Source of the DNA: Paenibacillus aquistagni
GTDB taxonomy: Bacteria; Bacillota; Bacilli; Paenibacillales; Paenibacillaceae
DNA length: 64,000 nucleotides
Reading direction: 5' to 3'
Assembly: GCF_900177815.1 (NCBI RefSeq)
Contig: NZ_FXAZ01000001.1
Span: 1,788,301 to 1,852,300, forward strand
The notes under the pieces: model-generated
What the model saw: the letters and a program-made list of their open reading frames with translations, nothing else
Database searches by the model: none
Told to the model about the DNA's origin: nothing
Made by a program: the position numbers and the translations under genes
Shown: piece by piece, positions 8,783 to 17,772 of the stretch
Layout: the number at the start of each line of letters is the position of its first letter
Position numbering within the stretch: the first letter of the stretch is position 1

Positions 8783-10327
8783 TTACCACTTTTCTGATAC
8801 AAGCTTCGCTTGCGTAAACAGCAAGAGATAATCTCTGCCGCCTGCTTTTGAATCCGTGCCTGACATATTGAATCCGCCAAACGGATGTACGCCAACCAAA
8901 GCTCCTGTGCATTTTCGGTTGAAGTACAAGTTTCCACAGTGCATATGATCTCTTGCATATTCCAAGTGCTCACGATTGCTGCTGAATACAGCACCTGTCA
9001 GCCCATACTCTGTATGATTGAAAATATCAATCGCTTCCTTATAGCTAGCCGCCTTGCAGACCGCAAGCACAGGTCCGAAGATCTCCTCCTGCATCATTCT
9101 TGCCTCAGGCGCCACATCGGCAAATACGGTAGGCTGAATATAATAGCCATCGCCCTCTGCAATGCTGCCTCCAACAACCAAGCGTCCTTCCCCTCGACCA
9201 ATCTCGATATAGTCTAGAATCTTCTCATATGCCTGTTGATCAATAACTGGACCAATCGGCGCATTCGTTACAGCAGGACCAACCTTCAGTTGATTCGTCT
9301 TCTGAATGATTAGATCAAGCACTTCATCATATACATCCTGATGGATAATCGCTCGTGAGCCAGCGGAGCATTTTTGTCCTTGAAAGCCAAAGGCAGATTG
9401 AACAATCGCCGTTGCCGCATCATCGAGATTGGCTGATTGATCAACTACGATGCCATCCTTTCCGCCCATTTCGGCTATAAGGCGCTTCATCCATATCTGG
9501 CCTTCATTGGTCTTTGCCATGCGCTCATTAATGCGTAGTCCAACGTCACGTGAACCCGTAAAGGAAATAAATCGCGTTCTTGGATGATCGACCATAAGAT
9601 CCCCAATCTCAGAGCCCGAGCCGGGTACAAAATTCAACACGCCTGCCGGCAGTCCAATCTCCTCCATAAGCTGAACAAATTTGGCGGCAATAACTGGAGA
9701 GGTTGAAGCTGGCTTAAGCACGACCGTATTACCTGATACAATCGCTGCCGACGTCATTCCTGCCATAATGGCGAATGGGAAATTCCAGGGTGGAATCACA
9801 ACGCCAACGCCAAGTGGAATATAAGTCAATTGGTTATGCTCGCCAGGGTATGGCGTAAGCGGCTGCGGCGCTGCCAAGCGAAGCATCTCGCGGCCATAGA
9901 ATTCTAGAAAGTCGATTGCTTCCGCAACGTCAGCATCGGCTTCCCCCCAATTCTTGCCGACTTCGTATACAAGCCAAGCACTGAATTCGAACTTGCGTCT
10001 GCGAATCTCGGCCGCTGCCTTGAACAGATAGCCTGCCCGTTCTTCTGGGCTTACGAGCTTCCAGTCAGCAAAGGCTGTGTCAGCCGCTGCAATTGCGGCT
10101 AGCGCCTGCTCCTTATCCGCCTGGGACATCTGTCCAACCAACTGCTCCTTATTGCCAGGATTAATGGAGCGGCCAAGCTTCGTCGTTTGAATCTTCTCGC
10201 CATTAATGACGAGCGGATAAGTGCGGCCCAGTTCTGCTTCTACGAGACGCAGGGCGTCCACCATTGCTTGCTTATTCGCTTCTGCGCTAAAGTCAGTAAA
10301 GGGTTCATTGCGGAATTCGATCAACAT
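8783..10327 (-). CDS. rocA: 1-pyrroline-5-carboxylate dehydrogenase (RocA/PutC type)
   Basis: NAD-dependent aldehyde dehydrogenase that oxidises glutamate semialdehyde (from P5C) to glutamate, the second step of proline catabolism. The 514 residues are the normal RocA length. Signatures are [15 protein letters not shown] near residue 178, the FTGSRDVG nucleotide-binding turn near 250, the general base Glu in AEMGGKDG near 288, and the nucleophile Cys in GQKCSAGSR near 320. The start follows AGGAGG by nine bases. It lies 56 bases after the proline dehydrogenase gene and is cotranscribed with it, so both steps from proline to glutamate are made together. Confidence 0.96.
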   Translation of the reverse strand: MLIEFRNEPFTDFSAEANKQAMVDALRLVEAELGRTYPLVINGEKIQTTKLGRSINPGNKEQLVGQMSQADKEQALAAIAAADTAFADWKLVSPEERAGYLFKAAAEIRRRKFEFSAWLVYEVGKNWGEADADVAEAIDFLEFYGREMLRLAAPQPLTPYPGEHNQLTYIPLGVGVVIPPWNFPFAIMAGMTSAAIVSGNTVVLKPASTSPVIAAKFVQLMEEIGLPAGVLNFVPGSGSEIGDLMVDHPRTRFISFTGSRDVGLRINERMAKTNEGQIWMKRLIAEMGGKDGIVVDQSANLDDAATAIVQSAFGFQGQKCSAGSRAIIHQDVYDEVLDLIIQKTNQLKVGPAVTNAPIGPVIDQQAYEKILDYIEIGRGEGRLVVGGSIAEGDGYYIQPTVFADVAPEARMMQEEIFGPVLAVCKAASYKEAIDIFNHTEYGLTGAVFSSNREHLEYARDHMHCGNLYFNRKCTGALVGVHPFGGFNMSGTDSKAGGRDYLLLFTQAKLVSEKW

Positions 10328-10383
10328 GAATCATGACCTCCTAAGACATTTATATGGTGTATAAACAGAGAGATTCTTAGCTG

Positions 10384-11304
10384 CTAGGACTTGAACATGG
10401 ATTTTAGTACAAACCAGACATTTGCAGGGCGCTCAGCCAAGCGGCGCATAAAATATCCATACCAATCATCCCCATATGGAACATATACGCGCATCGTATA
10501 CCCTTCATTCGCAAGTTCCTGCTGGGCTTGTGTCCGAATGCCGTACAGCATCTGAAACTCGAATTGGCTGTTTGGAATCTGCTGTTCTTGCACAAACCTC
10601 TTCACGTGAGCAATGATATTGTCGTCATGGGTAGCTACCGCTGCATAGCAGCCATTCTTCAGATGCTCTTCAATCATCACCATAAAATTCTTGTCTACAT
10701 CCGCTTTATCTGGATAAGCCACCTCACTGGACTCCTTGTAGGCGCCCTTAACCAGGCGAAGATTCGGCTTGTACGTTGCCAGATCGGCGATATCATCGAG
10801 ACTTTTATACAGATAGGCCTGAATGACAAGCCCTACCGTCTCCCCGTATTCCTCTCTAAGGGTCTTAAAGATGCGCAAAGACACCTCATTATGAGCGTAG
10901 TCTTCCATATCAATGCGGACGAATTGAGCATTCTTCCTTGCTATGTCGAGAATCATGCGCATATGCTTCAAGCACAGCTCTTCCGAAATATCAAGACCAA
11001 GCTGAGTCATCTTTAATGATAAGTGGGAGCGCACCCCACTCTCTGCAATCGCTTCCAAAGTGCGAATGCAATAATCAGCAGCATCGGCTGCTTCCTTCTC
11101 TGTGCTGATAAACTCTCCAAGATGATCAAGTGTCGCTACAATGCCTCTGCTGTTCAACTCGCGAATGGCCTGAATGGCATCCGCTATCTGAACACCTGCT
11201 ACAAATCGCTTCGCGCCAAACTTTAATCCATAGCGCTTGGCTGTTCGATTCGCCATACGATTTTTGGACAGATATAGAAATGCGTTGCGCATCATGGTCT
11301 CCAT
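10384..11304 (-). CDS. putB: Proline dehydrogenase (PutB type)
   Basis: FAD enzyme, membrane-associated, that oxidises proline to 1-pyrroline-5-carboxylate and passes electrons to the quinone pool. The 306-residue beta-barrel fold shows family motifs: RFVAGVQIADAIQA near residue 32, the conserved RIDMEDY near 150, LRLVKGAYKES near 205, ATHDDN near 245 and the substrate-binding segment YGDDWYGYFMRRLAERPANV near 290. The start at 11304 is chosen for its GGAGGGGG site nine bases upstream; a longer reading to 11358 lacks one. It is the first gene of the put operon, with a sigma-A-like promoter at 11373-11401. Confidence 0.95.
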   Translation of the reverse strand: METMMRNAFLYLSKNRMANRTAKRYGLKFGAKRFVAGVQIADAIQAIRELNSRGIVATLDHLGEFISTEKEAADAADYCIRTLEAIAESGVRSHLSLKMTQLGLDISEELCLKHMRMILDIARKNAQFVRIDMEDYAHNEVSLRIFKTLREEYGETVGLVIQAYLYKSLDDIADLATYKPNLRLVKGAYKESSEVAYPDKADVDKNFMVMIEEHLKNGCYAAVATHDDNIIAHVKRFVQEQQIPNSQFEFQMLYGIRTQAQQELANEGYTMRVYVPYGDDWYGYFMRRLAERPANVWFVLKSMFKS

Positions 11305-11352
11305 ATCGTTCTGCCCCCTCCAAGTGACATTAAAGTGTTTAATTTTTGAACA

Positions 11353-11417
11353 TTTCATGATCTTAATGATTAATTATAATCACATATGGTTGATATTGTA
11401 AATACATTTTCATGAAA
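11353..11417. promoter_or_regulatory. Paired TTTCATGA elements flanking the putB promoter
   Basis: TTTCATGA occurs at 11353-11360 and again at 11408-11415, where it is part of the perfect palindrome TTTCATGAAA (11408-11417). The palindrome sits just upstream of the -35 element, a usual place for an activator. The second copy lies just downstream of the expected start of transcription. One of the two local regulators is the likely ligand; which one is not shown. Confidence 0.4.
11373..11401 (-). promoter_or_regulatory. Sigma-A-like promoter of the putB-rocA operon
   Basis: On the minus strand TTACAA (-35, at 11401-11396), a 17-base spacer, and TATAAT (-10, at 11378-11373). This is close to the housekeeping consensus, and no GG/GC -24/-12 sigma-54 element is visible in the region. 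Confidence 0.65.
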
Positions 11418-11535
11418 TATTTGCTAATCATTTGGAAACAGATGATGAATCGCATAGAATTTCATTGCAACCGAAGGAAGCTTTTGACATAATAACGTAC
11501 AAGCCTATTAGAACACGAAAACCGAGGGTAGACCT

Positions 11536-12867
11536 ATGAATGTGGAAATCAACAGCTGGACAGATCAGCAGCTTCGCGCAGTGCTGCTGCAATTGCTTGA
11601 GACGATTCATGACGCAGTAACCATTGTTGACACCGATGGGATTGTACAGCATTGGAATCGTATCGCAGAGAGCACTTACGGCATCGCGAAAGAGCAAATC
11701 ATCGGCAGAAGAATCGGAGATTTTTTTCAAAGGGAATCGATTATGCTCTTTCAAGTCATGGAGAGCGGACTAGAAGTGAAGCAGGTGTATCATGAACCTC
11801 GACCAGGCACACATGTCATTATTGATGCCAGTCCCATTCGCGATGCAAGCGGGACGCTAGTCGGCGCCATATCGATTGAGCACAACGTCACACAGTATGT
11901 GAAAATGAGTGCAGAGATGTACAGCAAGCAAGAGGTTGAGGAGCTCTCTTCCGTAAGCTTCCCCTTCAAGCCAGAGGAGCTCACAGCGGCCAAACTGTGC
12001 GTTCAGAAGGAGCAGCCGCTTCTACTGTCAGGAGAAGAAGGCGTAGGCAGACGAGCCATTGCGAAATGGATTCATGGAGAACTGGAGTTAAAGGGGGCTT
12101 TCGTCACCATTAGCTGCGGAACGATTCCCGAGGGATTATTGGAAGCAGAGCTATTCGGGTATCATGGCGAGGAGATCCGCATCGGCAAGCTTGATCAAGC
12201 CAAAGAAGGGCTACTTTATCTAAAAGACATTCATCTGATGCCGCCTTTCATTCAGCATAAGCTTAACGACGCAATCCAAGAACGCGCCTATCGTCGGCTT
12301 GGCGGAGGAGCAGAGGTCCCGCTGCAGTGTGCCCTTGTATGTGCTGTCCCAACTGCACCCATTACAAAGAGTCTAATGGAAGAAGGGACATTGCTTGAAT
12401 CCTTGTATTATGCCATGTTTGAGCAGCAGATTCCTTGCCTTGCAGAACGCAAGCAGGATCTTCCTGAGCTAAGTCGCATGTTCGTCGAAGAAGCTGCCGT
12501 TAAGCTAGATATCGAGCCTCCTGCACTGACCCGTGATGCCATAGCAGCAATTCTAGCCTTTGATTGGCCAGGCAATGTCCCCCAATTGAAGCATGCGATG
12601 GAGCATGCCTGCTTTGTGGCTCACACGAATCATCGCTCCTTGGTGACTGCGATGGAGCTTCCTGACTATGCAAGATTAACGACACTCGCTGAGCTGACGG
12701 AAGCCGAACTTCCCTTAAGCATTCATTCCGAGGAAATGGAGCGAAGCCGAATTATGGAGGCGCTAAAACGAACGAACGGCAATAAAGCTCGGGCTGCCAA
12801 GCTCTTAAGCATCTCTAGAGGTGCGCTGTATTACAAGCTCAAATCCTATGGACTTGATGAGCAATAA
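11536..12867 (+). CDS. PAS/AAA-like/Fis regulator with degenerate sigma-54 activator core
   Basis: A 443-residue protein divergent from the put operon and probably its regulator. Order: PAS sensor (about 15-125, TIVDTDGIVQHWNR), AAA-like core (about 140-370) and a C-terminal Fis helix-turn-helix (about 400-440, NGNKARAAKLLSISRGALYY). The overall plan is that of RocR-type enhancer-binding proteins, but key motifs are lost: Walker A reads GEEGVGRR (the Lys is Arg), the GAFTGA loop after ELFG is replaced by GYHGEEIRIGKL, and Walker B reads LYLKDI in place of LFLDEI. It should therefore not drive sigma-54 open-complex formation. It may act as a TyrR-like sigma-70 regulator. The start codon at 11536 has only a weak site (GAGGGT). 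Confidence 0.82.
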   Translation: MNVEINSWTDQQLRAVLLQLLETIHDAVTIVDTDGIVQHWNRIAESTYGIAKEQIIGRRIGDFFQRESIMLFQVMESGLEVKQVYHEPRPGTHVIIDASPIRDASGTLVGAISIEHNVTQYVKMSAEMYSKQEVEELSSVSFPFKPEELTAAKLCVQKEQPLLLSGEEGVGRRAIAKWIHGELELKGAFVTISCGTIPEGLLEAELFGYHGEEIRIGKLDQAKEGLLYLKDIHLMPPFIQHKLNDAIQERAYRRLGGGAEVPLQCALVCAVPTAPITKSLMEEGTLLESLYYAMFEQQIPCLAERKQDLPELSRMFVEEAAVKLDIEPPALTRDAIAAILAFDWPGNVPQLKHAMEHACFVAHTNHRSLVTAMELPDYARLTTLAELTEAELPLSIHSEEMERSRIMEALKRTNGNKARAAKLLSISRGALYYKLKSYGLDEQ

Positions 12868-12967
12868 GGACATCCGCACAGCTTTACGTGTTTGAATGAA
12901 GAAATCAATAACACACCTAATGCTTATGCTATTCTCTCTATTAGCGCCATTTATGCCATGGAAAAAA

Positions 12968-13001
12968 AGAAGACAACAGGCAGAACCCCTGTTGTCTTTT
13001 T
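12968..13001. terminator. Bidirectional terminator after the PAS/AAA/Fis regulator
   Basis: GACAACAGG and CCTGTTGTC form a stem with a short loop. The A-run on the left and T-run on the right serve both this gene and the converging acetyltransferase. Confidence 0.85.
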
Positions 13002-13002
13002 G

Positions 13003-13467
13003 CTATTGCTCCGCTTTCAATTCCATTTTCAAAACAACACGATCCCGGCATGGTATGCCGTCTTCTACTAGCGGCTCCGCATAGTGCTTCGTAAAGTAAT
13101 CTTGATCGATATGATTCATTCGAAACCCCGCCTTTTGATACAAGTACAATTGGCCTACGCTTGAATTGCCTGTACCAACAACTAGATAGGATGCATCGCT
13201 CGCTGAAGCCTCGCGCAGGGCGTGCTTAAGCAGCGATTGGCCGAATCCCTTGCCCTGATGCTGCTCATCAATCGCCAGATTCATAAGCTCAATACCCCCA
13301 TCCTGCAAAGGCTTAAGCACGTAGACCCCAATAATGACACCATCCTGCTCCAGCACCCACGTTCTAGCATCTGATCCATAAGCTTCAATCATGGCCTCGC
13401 TTGGATCAGCAAGCAGCATAAGCTGAAGCGGAGCTTGCTCATCGATATGCAATCGTCTTATAATCAT
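13003..13467 (-). CDS. GNAT family N-acetyltransferase
   Basis: A 154-residue single-domain acetyltransferase. The acetyl-CoA binding motif reads DEQHQGKGFGQSLLKHAL near residue 70-87 (Q/R-x-x-G-x-G/A). The following LYLYQKAGFRM is the usual motif B. The substrate is not known. Its ATG overlaps the stop of the upstream membrane protein gene (ATGA), so the two are translationally coupled and may work together. Confidence 0.85.
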   Translation of the reverse strand: MIIRRLHIDEQAPLQLMLLADPSEAMIEAYGSDARTWVLEQDGVIIGVYVLKPLQDGGIELMNLAIDEQHQGKGFGQSLLKHALREASASDASYLVVGTGNSSVGQLYLYQKAGFRMNHIDQDYFTKHYAEPLVEDGIPCRDRVVLKMELKAEQ

Positions 13468-13910
13468 TTCTTTCTCCTCATTCCCACTCGTTTAAGAATA
13501 TACTCAATAGCGGCGAACATTAGCGACGCAGCCATGCCAAATGGACTCAAACGCACGCCTAACATCCAACTATCGAGCAATCCGACGCTGCCCGTAACCC
13601 CCATCAAGATGAATGTCACAAGTACAGAACCTGCCGTTCCAGCAGCGCCATATAAAAGAATCGTAAGCAGCAGAAGCCAGCCTGTGGGGACGTTATGATC
13701 ATGAAGCTTCGTTTTCACATAATCAATACCATATGAGAATACGAGTCCAAACATTATTACTGCAAGACCCGTATATACAATCACCATAAGTATGACCTGC
13801 TGGAAGCTGAACCAGCCGTTCCCCTGCAGCAATCCTCCAATGACAAGCGCAAAGAGCACAATCATGAGCAGCGCTGCAATCAGTTTGCGCAACAAGCCAA
13901 GCTTCTTCAT
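13464..13910 (-). CDS. Small integral membrane protein of unknown function
   Basis: About 148 residues with four hydrophobic segments (about 8-28, 35-60, 77-105, 115-140) and a basic C-terminus (KRVGMRRKK). I do not recognise the family; it resembles the many YndM-like small membrane proteins of Bacillales only in layout. The start at 13910 is favoured because GGAG is eight bases upstream; a GTG nine bases earlier sits directly on that site. It is followed by an overlapping GNAT gene and preceded closely by the PutR-like gene. Confidence 0.7.
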   Translation of the reverse strand: MKKLGLLRKLIAALLMIVLFALVIGGLLQGNGWFSFQQVILMVIVYTGLAVIMFGLVFSYGIDYVKTKLHDHNVPTGWLLLLTILLYGAAGTAGSVLVTFILMGVTGSVGLLDSWMLGVRLSPFGMAASLMFAAIEYILKRVGMRRKK

Positions 13911-13944
13911 CCTCAACACTCCTTACACATCGGATGCTGCCATT

Positions 13945-15171
13945 CTACTTCATCTTATTAAGCTTCAATTCCAAATAAAGCGTGACCTTCTCATCCATTT
14001 TGTTCAGGTCCATCTGCCCGATCTCCATAATGCGCTTTAATCGATAGGTTAATGTATTCGTGTGCACATGCAGCGCCTCAGCTGCCTTTTTCACATTGCT
14101 GTCATACTTTAAGAAGACCTCTAGCGTGGTCAACAGATCACTGCCATGCTCAAGATCATATCGCCTAAGCAGCGTAATGCTTAAATGCTCTACCTTCGTC
14201 TTTTCTTTTTCCGTGACCATGGCGGGCAGGAAGCGATAGAAGCCAAGATCTCTATAATTCTGAATCTCGTCGACTTCATCAGGGAAAGCTTCCTTTATCT
14301 GCAGCACAACCAGCGCTTCATGGTAGCTTAGCTCTGTTGAAGTATACTGGCGATAATACGATCCGCATCCTACATGGATGGCGGCATGGAAGCGCTGAAC
14401 GAGCCGGTCCATAAAATGGCTGCGTTCTTCTTCATATTGTGCAATGGTCTGTCTCACGCTTCTCGTCCCTGCAATCATAATCAGCCGATTCTGATGGATG
14501 ACATACAGAGGGACTCGAATCTGTTCGACGGTCCGAACCACATAAAGGATCTGCTGGTACTGCTTTTCACTTATTTCAGCATCAAACTCAACGATGATTA
14601 CTTGATAGGAATCCGGCAGCTGAATGCCATATTGATGTGCCTTCTCCTTAATCGTCATATCGCTATGCTCTTGTCCGCTCAATAAGCTCCAGCACAGCTC
14701 ATAATGCTGCTGTTCTTGCTTGCGTCTATCATTTTGCATCTCTAGTATCTTGATGCGCGCAGCTTGCGCCGCTCTTTTAAGTTGAAGCTGGGCGATATCA
14801 TCGGCAAGCTGATGATCGTCAAGCACCCATATAAATCCAATGACATCCTGGTGATTGCGAATCGCGATAACGATGCGGCTCTTCAATCCTAGGGCTTGAA
14901 TCGTCGGAATTCGAACCGCTTCTGTACTGGCCATGATTTGCTGAATAATGCCTTCCTGCCAAAGTGCGCTTATAACATATTCCGGGACTCGTCGTCCAAT
15001 AATCGTCGCTATCCGCGCTTGATCGGTATCAGCCACATGAGAGCTGTAGGCCATAAGCTTATGGCTGACATCCTCGATAGTCGCAGGACATTGCAGCACC
15101 TCGCTAATCGTATCTACGATGGACTCAATGCTATCAAATTGACGGTCAAACGGATTAATGCCAAGATTCAT
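13945..15171 (-). CDS. putR: PucR-family transcriptional regulator, PutR-like
   Basis: A 408-residue regulator. The C-terminal PucR-type helix-turn-helix is clear at about residues 370-400 (SNVKKAAEALHVHTNTLTYR LK in two parts), and the preceding 200 residues match the CdaR/GGDEF-like middle domain (LSYHEALVVLQI). The N-terminal part looks like a sensory domain. In Bacillus subtilis PutR of this family activates the put operon in response to proline. Its position 2.6 kb from putB-rocA makes that role likely here, but PucR relatives also control purine or sugar-diacid use. The start has AAGGGG eight bases upstream. Confidence 0.82.
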   Translation of the reverse strand: MNLGINPFDRQFDSIESIVDTISEVLQCPATIEDVSHKLMAYSSHVADTDQARIATIIGRRVPEYVISALWQEGIIQQIMASTEAVRIPTIQALGLKSRIVIAIRNHQDVIGFIWVLDDHQLADDIAQLQLKRAAQAARIKILEMQNDRRKQEQQHYELCWSLLSGQEHSDMTIKEKAHQYGIQLPDSYQVIIVEFDAEISEKQYQQILYVVRTVEQIRVPLYVIHQNRLIMIAGTRSVRQTIAQYEEERSHFMDRLVQRFHAAIHVGCGSYYRQYTSTELSYHEALVVLQIKEAFPDEVDEIQNYRDLGFYRFLPAMVTEKEKTKVEHLSITLLRRYDLEHGSDLLTTLEVFLKYDSNVKKAAEALHVHTNTLTYRLKRIMEIGQMDLNKMDEKVTLYLELKLNKMK

Positions 15172-15450
15172 TGATTGTTCCCCTTATATCCATAATATAC
15201 CTACTACGCCAGTACAGATGCTGCATCCTTCATGCAACTTCTCCCTTCCTGATAGTAGTAGAAATACGTAAAAAAGTACAGTCACGATTTATAGATGTCA
15301 TGCCATAATACCTATCATAGACAAACATAACCCCAACGGCTATATTATATATAGTTTCTATGCTTAAGTGAAAACGGTTCAGCGTCCATGCTGCTGGGCA
15401 TATTAACATCACGATTGGATGCTGTATCCATGTGGAAAGGTGTGTCTTGT

Positions 15451-15672
15451 GTGAGCAACAAAGTCTACCGAGGGAAAGAAATTGAAGTCTACTTCGATTC
15501 AGAAAAATGTATCCATTCAGGGGTTTGTGTAAAAGGGATGCCCCAAGTCTTTGATCTCAATAAAAGACCCTGGGTCAATACCGAAGGTGCATCTGCGAAC
15601 GAGATCGCAGCTCATATTGATAGCTGCCCCAGCGGCGCACTAAGCTACAAGCGCCTCTCGCAAGAATCGTAA
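15451..15672 (+). CDS. yjdI: YjdI-like (4Fe-4S) mono-cluster protein
   Basis: A 73-residue protein of the divergent 4Fe-4S mono-cluster family. The conserved cysteines stand in EKCIHSGVCVKGMPQVF and in IDSCPSGALSY, three plus one as in the family. It is probably a small electron carrier, with unknown partner. A GTG start at 15451 is chosen because GGAAAGG lies ten bases upstream and the protein then begins at the family's usual SNKVYRGKEIEVYFD. It stands 84 bases before the YjdJ-like acetyltransferase, the same pairing as Escherichia coli yjdI-yjdJ. Confidence 0.85.
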   Translation: MSNKVYRGKEIEVYFDSEKCIHSGVCVKGMPQVFDLNKRPWVNTEGASANEIAAHIDSCPSGALSYKRLSQES

Positions 15673-15756
15673 CGAGTTCGACCGCGCGCAGCAATGTCCA
15701 GTTCAAGACCGGAGTCTGTCAAGCTGCAAGCACCTAATCAAGGAGGAGGTAGAAGG

Positions 15757-16035
15757 ATGTTCCAAGTAAGCCATAACCAAGAAGGCCATCAATTCTACAT
15801 GGAGCAAGACGGGATATTGATTGCTGAGATGACATACAGCATTACGCGCGAAACGCTGTATATTATTGATCATACTTTTGTGAATGAGAACTATAGAGGT
15901 CAAGGTCTAGCTGAACAGCTAATGTCTGCTGTTGTTCAATTTGCTAGAGATCACCAGATCAAGTTGATACCGTTATGTCCCTTTGCTAAAAAACAATTTG
16001 AAACAAAACCAGAATACGTGGATGTACGTTATTAA
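15757..16035 (+). CDS. yjdJ: YjdJ-like small GNAT acetyltransferase
   Basis: A 92-residue minimal GNAT protein. The acetyl-CoA site NENYRGQGLAEQLMSAVV is at about residues 46-63 and the ending CPFAKKQFE...YVDVRY is typical of this short family (GCN5-related YidJ/YjdJ group). The substrate is unknown. The ATG at 15757 follows an excellent AAGGAGGAGG site; an earlier in-frame ATG at 15694 has none. It is likely cotranscribed with the yjdI-like gene and ends at a 12-bp hairpin. Confidence 0.85.
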   Translation: MFQVSHNQEGHQFYMEQDGILIAEMTYSITRETLYIIDHTFVNENYRGQGLAEQLMSAVVQFARDHQIKLIPLCPFAKKQFETKPEYVDVRY

Positions 16036-16047
16036 TAAGTATTCAGG

Positions 16048-16080
16048 CAAGGCAAGCATGAACAAGTGATGCTTGCCTTG
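16048..16080. terminator. Hairpin after the yjdIJ pair
   Basis: CAAGGCAAGCAT (16048-16059), a nine-base loop and its perfect complement ending at 16080. It sits between converging genes. A T-run is weak (ATCCTTT follows). Confidence 0.75.
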
Positions 16081-16122
16081 ATCCTTTATTCAACAACAGA
16101 CCCTAAAGTCAGCTTCTTTTCT

Positions 16123-16710
16123 TTATGCCATATTGGAGCTGCTAGTTGTAGATATAAGCTCCGCTAATCTCTCATCACTATCGTTCTCAAGTTGAAGCAG
16201 CGCCTCGTAAGGATCTCCTTCCAAGCTTAGCAGCTTCGCAAAGGCAGGCTCAGTCTTATATCCCACTTGTTTTAATCGTCGAATCCGATCTGCCAGCTCC
16301 CTCCCCCCAAGTCGAAGAAGCTTGGCTTCAATGAGCATATGGCGATATCCATTCTGTCTTCTAACAGGAACAGGCTGACTGAAGATCTCGATTACAAACG
16401 GCGGTTCGTAAAAACGAATGCACGCATAAGGGATACCTGCTTGGAAGCCCTGATGGATGTCTGCTTCCTTGTGCTCCTTAACCCAGCTGGCCATGCTTCG
16501 AACAAAATCATCAAGATCGTGGACCTCGCACAAGATATCCAAATCGCTGTCGGCGATGGACAGATGAATGGGGATCGTTCCAACGAGGACGGGATCATAT
16601 TTCTGCAGCCGCTCCATTACCCCGCATCTTCGCAGCGCAGCATAAGCTGATCGCTGCAGCTTGCTTCCTTGCTCTAGATAGCCGATGCTGTCAAAGCTGT
16701 CAGGCAGCAT
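16123..16710 (-). CDS. DUF4269 nucleotidyltransferase-like protein
   Basis: About 195 residues from the ATG at 16710, matching the usual DUF4269 length. The core shows VGTIPIHLSIADSDLDILCE near residue 42-61, a nucleotidyltransferase-fold G-[ST]...D-x-D pattern, followed by FYEPPFVIEIFSQPVPV and the family's QNGYRHMLIE. This fold transfers nucleotides in related proteins, but no activity is proven for DUF4269. An open frame reaches back to 16896, but the added residues look non-coding and carry no family motif. The site before 16710 is modest (GGAG, four bases). Confidence 0.75.
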   Translation of the reverse strand: MLPDSFDSIGYLEQGSKLQRSAYAALRRCGVMERLQKYDPVLVGTIPIHLSIADSDLDILCEVHDLDDFVRSMASWVKEHKEADIHQGFQAGIPYACIRFYEPPFVIEIFSQPVPVRRQNGYRHMLIEAKLLRLGGRELADRIRRLKQVGYKTEPAFAKLLSLEGDPYEALLQLENDSDERLAELISTTSSSNMA

Positions 16711-17072
16711 GATGCTCCTGCTTCCCGCTGTCGTCTCGCATATCGATTCCTGCACTTGGCTGCCTCCTAACAATAAAGGATAACCTCGACAATCGCATGG
16801 TAAGGATAATAGCCCTAGCATACCATGGCTATGCTGCACGTGCCAGTTATCCGACCTTCGCATCGCCATATCTTCAGATATGCAGGCAAGGTACATTCAT
16901 CTAAGAATGAGTCTGCATTACAGGACAGAGTCAGAGCGGCAAGGCTTACCACGGCTTTATCACGACCTGTCAGAACAGAACCCTGTTTGCTTAGCAGGAT
17001 TGAACGTTGCAAGATATCTCTTGCTCGTTACAATAATGGAATTATATCCCATTATATAGACAGAATCAATCC
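16711..17072. other. Intergenic stretch with no gene seen
   Basis: 362 bases between two minus-strand genes. It should hold the DUF4269 promoter. A small hairpin GCAAGA-TATC-TCTTGC lies near 17006-17025. Open frames here overlap in several phases and none has a ribosome binding site. Confidence 0.4.
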
Positions 17073-17612
17073 TCACATCTGCCACCCTGGCCAATTATGC
17101 TCCCCTGCCTCAATATACGTTTCGATGTAGCATCCAGCGTGCTCCCTGAGGCGCAGCGCTCCACTAGAGCTCCTCATTCTGCGATCGCATCTGAAATCTT
17201 GCCAAGGCTTAAAATCATAGGGAATATAGTGGAACATCGGTACATATTCCTTCTTCATTTCCACATACTCCACCAGACTATTTTCAAGCTGCAGCGTATT
17301 TGAATACACGGAATTCTCTTCACCCGTTTCTTCATGATTGAGCACCTTCTCGTGCACAGGCAGCAATTCGTAAGTCCCAGCTAAGACCTCTCTTATGTAA
17401 AGATGATCGGGAAGCTTTGCATGCAGGCTTATCTTCACCCCGGCAAAATACCCCTCCTTGCAGCGAACACCATAACTGCATCGTTCCTGATCCTGAAGCA
17501 GCATCAAAGGGTGTTGATAAGGGGCCCGCTTGCACCAGCTCTCCATCTCTGCCTTGGTCTCATAATACCTGCCTGCCAGATAGAACCTTTCCAGCTTGAC
17601 AACTTGCTTCAT
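17073..17612 (-). CDS. Protein of unknown function, possibly GyrI-like ligand-binding
   Basis: A 179-residue soluble protein with a strong GGGAGG site before the ATG. I do not recognise the family with certainty. The central part (FAGVKISLHAKLPDHLYIRE ... GTYELLPV) loosely resembles the effector-binding GyrI-like fold, where a beta strand carrying G-x-Y is followed by a short helix. Four cysteines are spread without a metal-motif spacing. It is flanked by unrelated minus-strand genes with their own terminators, so the context gives no hint of role. Confidence 0.65.
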   Translation of the reverse strand: MKQVVKLERFYLAGRYYETKAEMESWCKRAPYQHPLMLLQDQERCSYGVRCKEGYFAGVKISLHAKLPDHLYIREVLAGTYELLPVHEKVLNHEETGEENSVYSNTLQLENSLVEYVEMKKEYVPMFHYIPYDFKPWQDFRCDRRMRSSSGALRLREHAGCYIETYIEAGEHNWPGWQM

Positions 17613-17643
17613 CTCATGACCTCCCTAGGTGAGCGCTCCACGC

Positions 17644-17682
17644 AAAAAAAGGGCAGCAAGCTGCAATTAGCAGCTGCTGCCC
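17644..17682 (-). terminator. Intrinsic terminator of the CorC-like gene
   Basis: GGGCAGCAAGCTGC and GCAGCTGCTGCCC pair with one bulge (17651-17682). On the minus strand seven T residues follow (17650-17644). Confidence 0.9.
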
Positions 17683-17772
17683 GATGCTTTCGGAGCAATT
17701 CGCACTTTATGATGTTAAAAGAGTATCATAGCTGCACAAGCTGTGCAATGCCCTTTATCGATAGGATCGTCC

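Noticed and set aside
11100..11540. Possible sigma-54 (-24/-12) promoter for the put operon
   Set aside because: No TGGCAC-N5-TTGC-like sequence was found on the minus strand, while a good sigma-A-like promoter is present.
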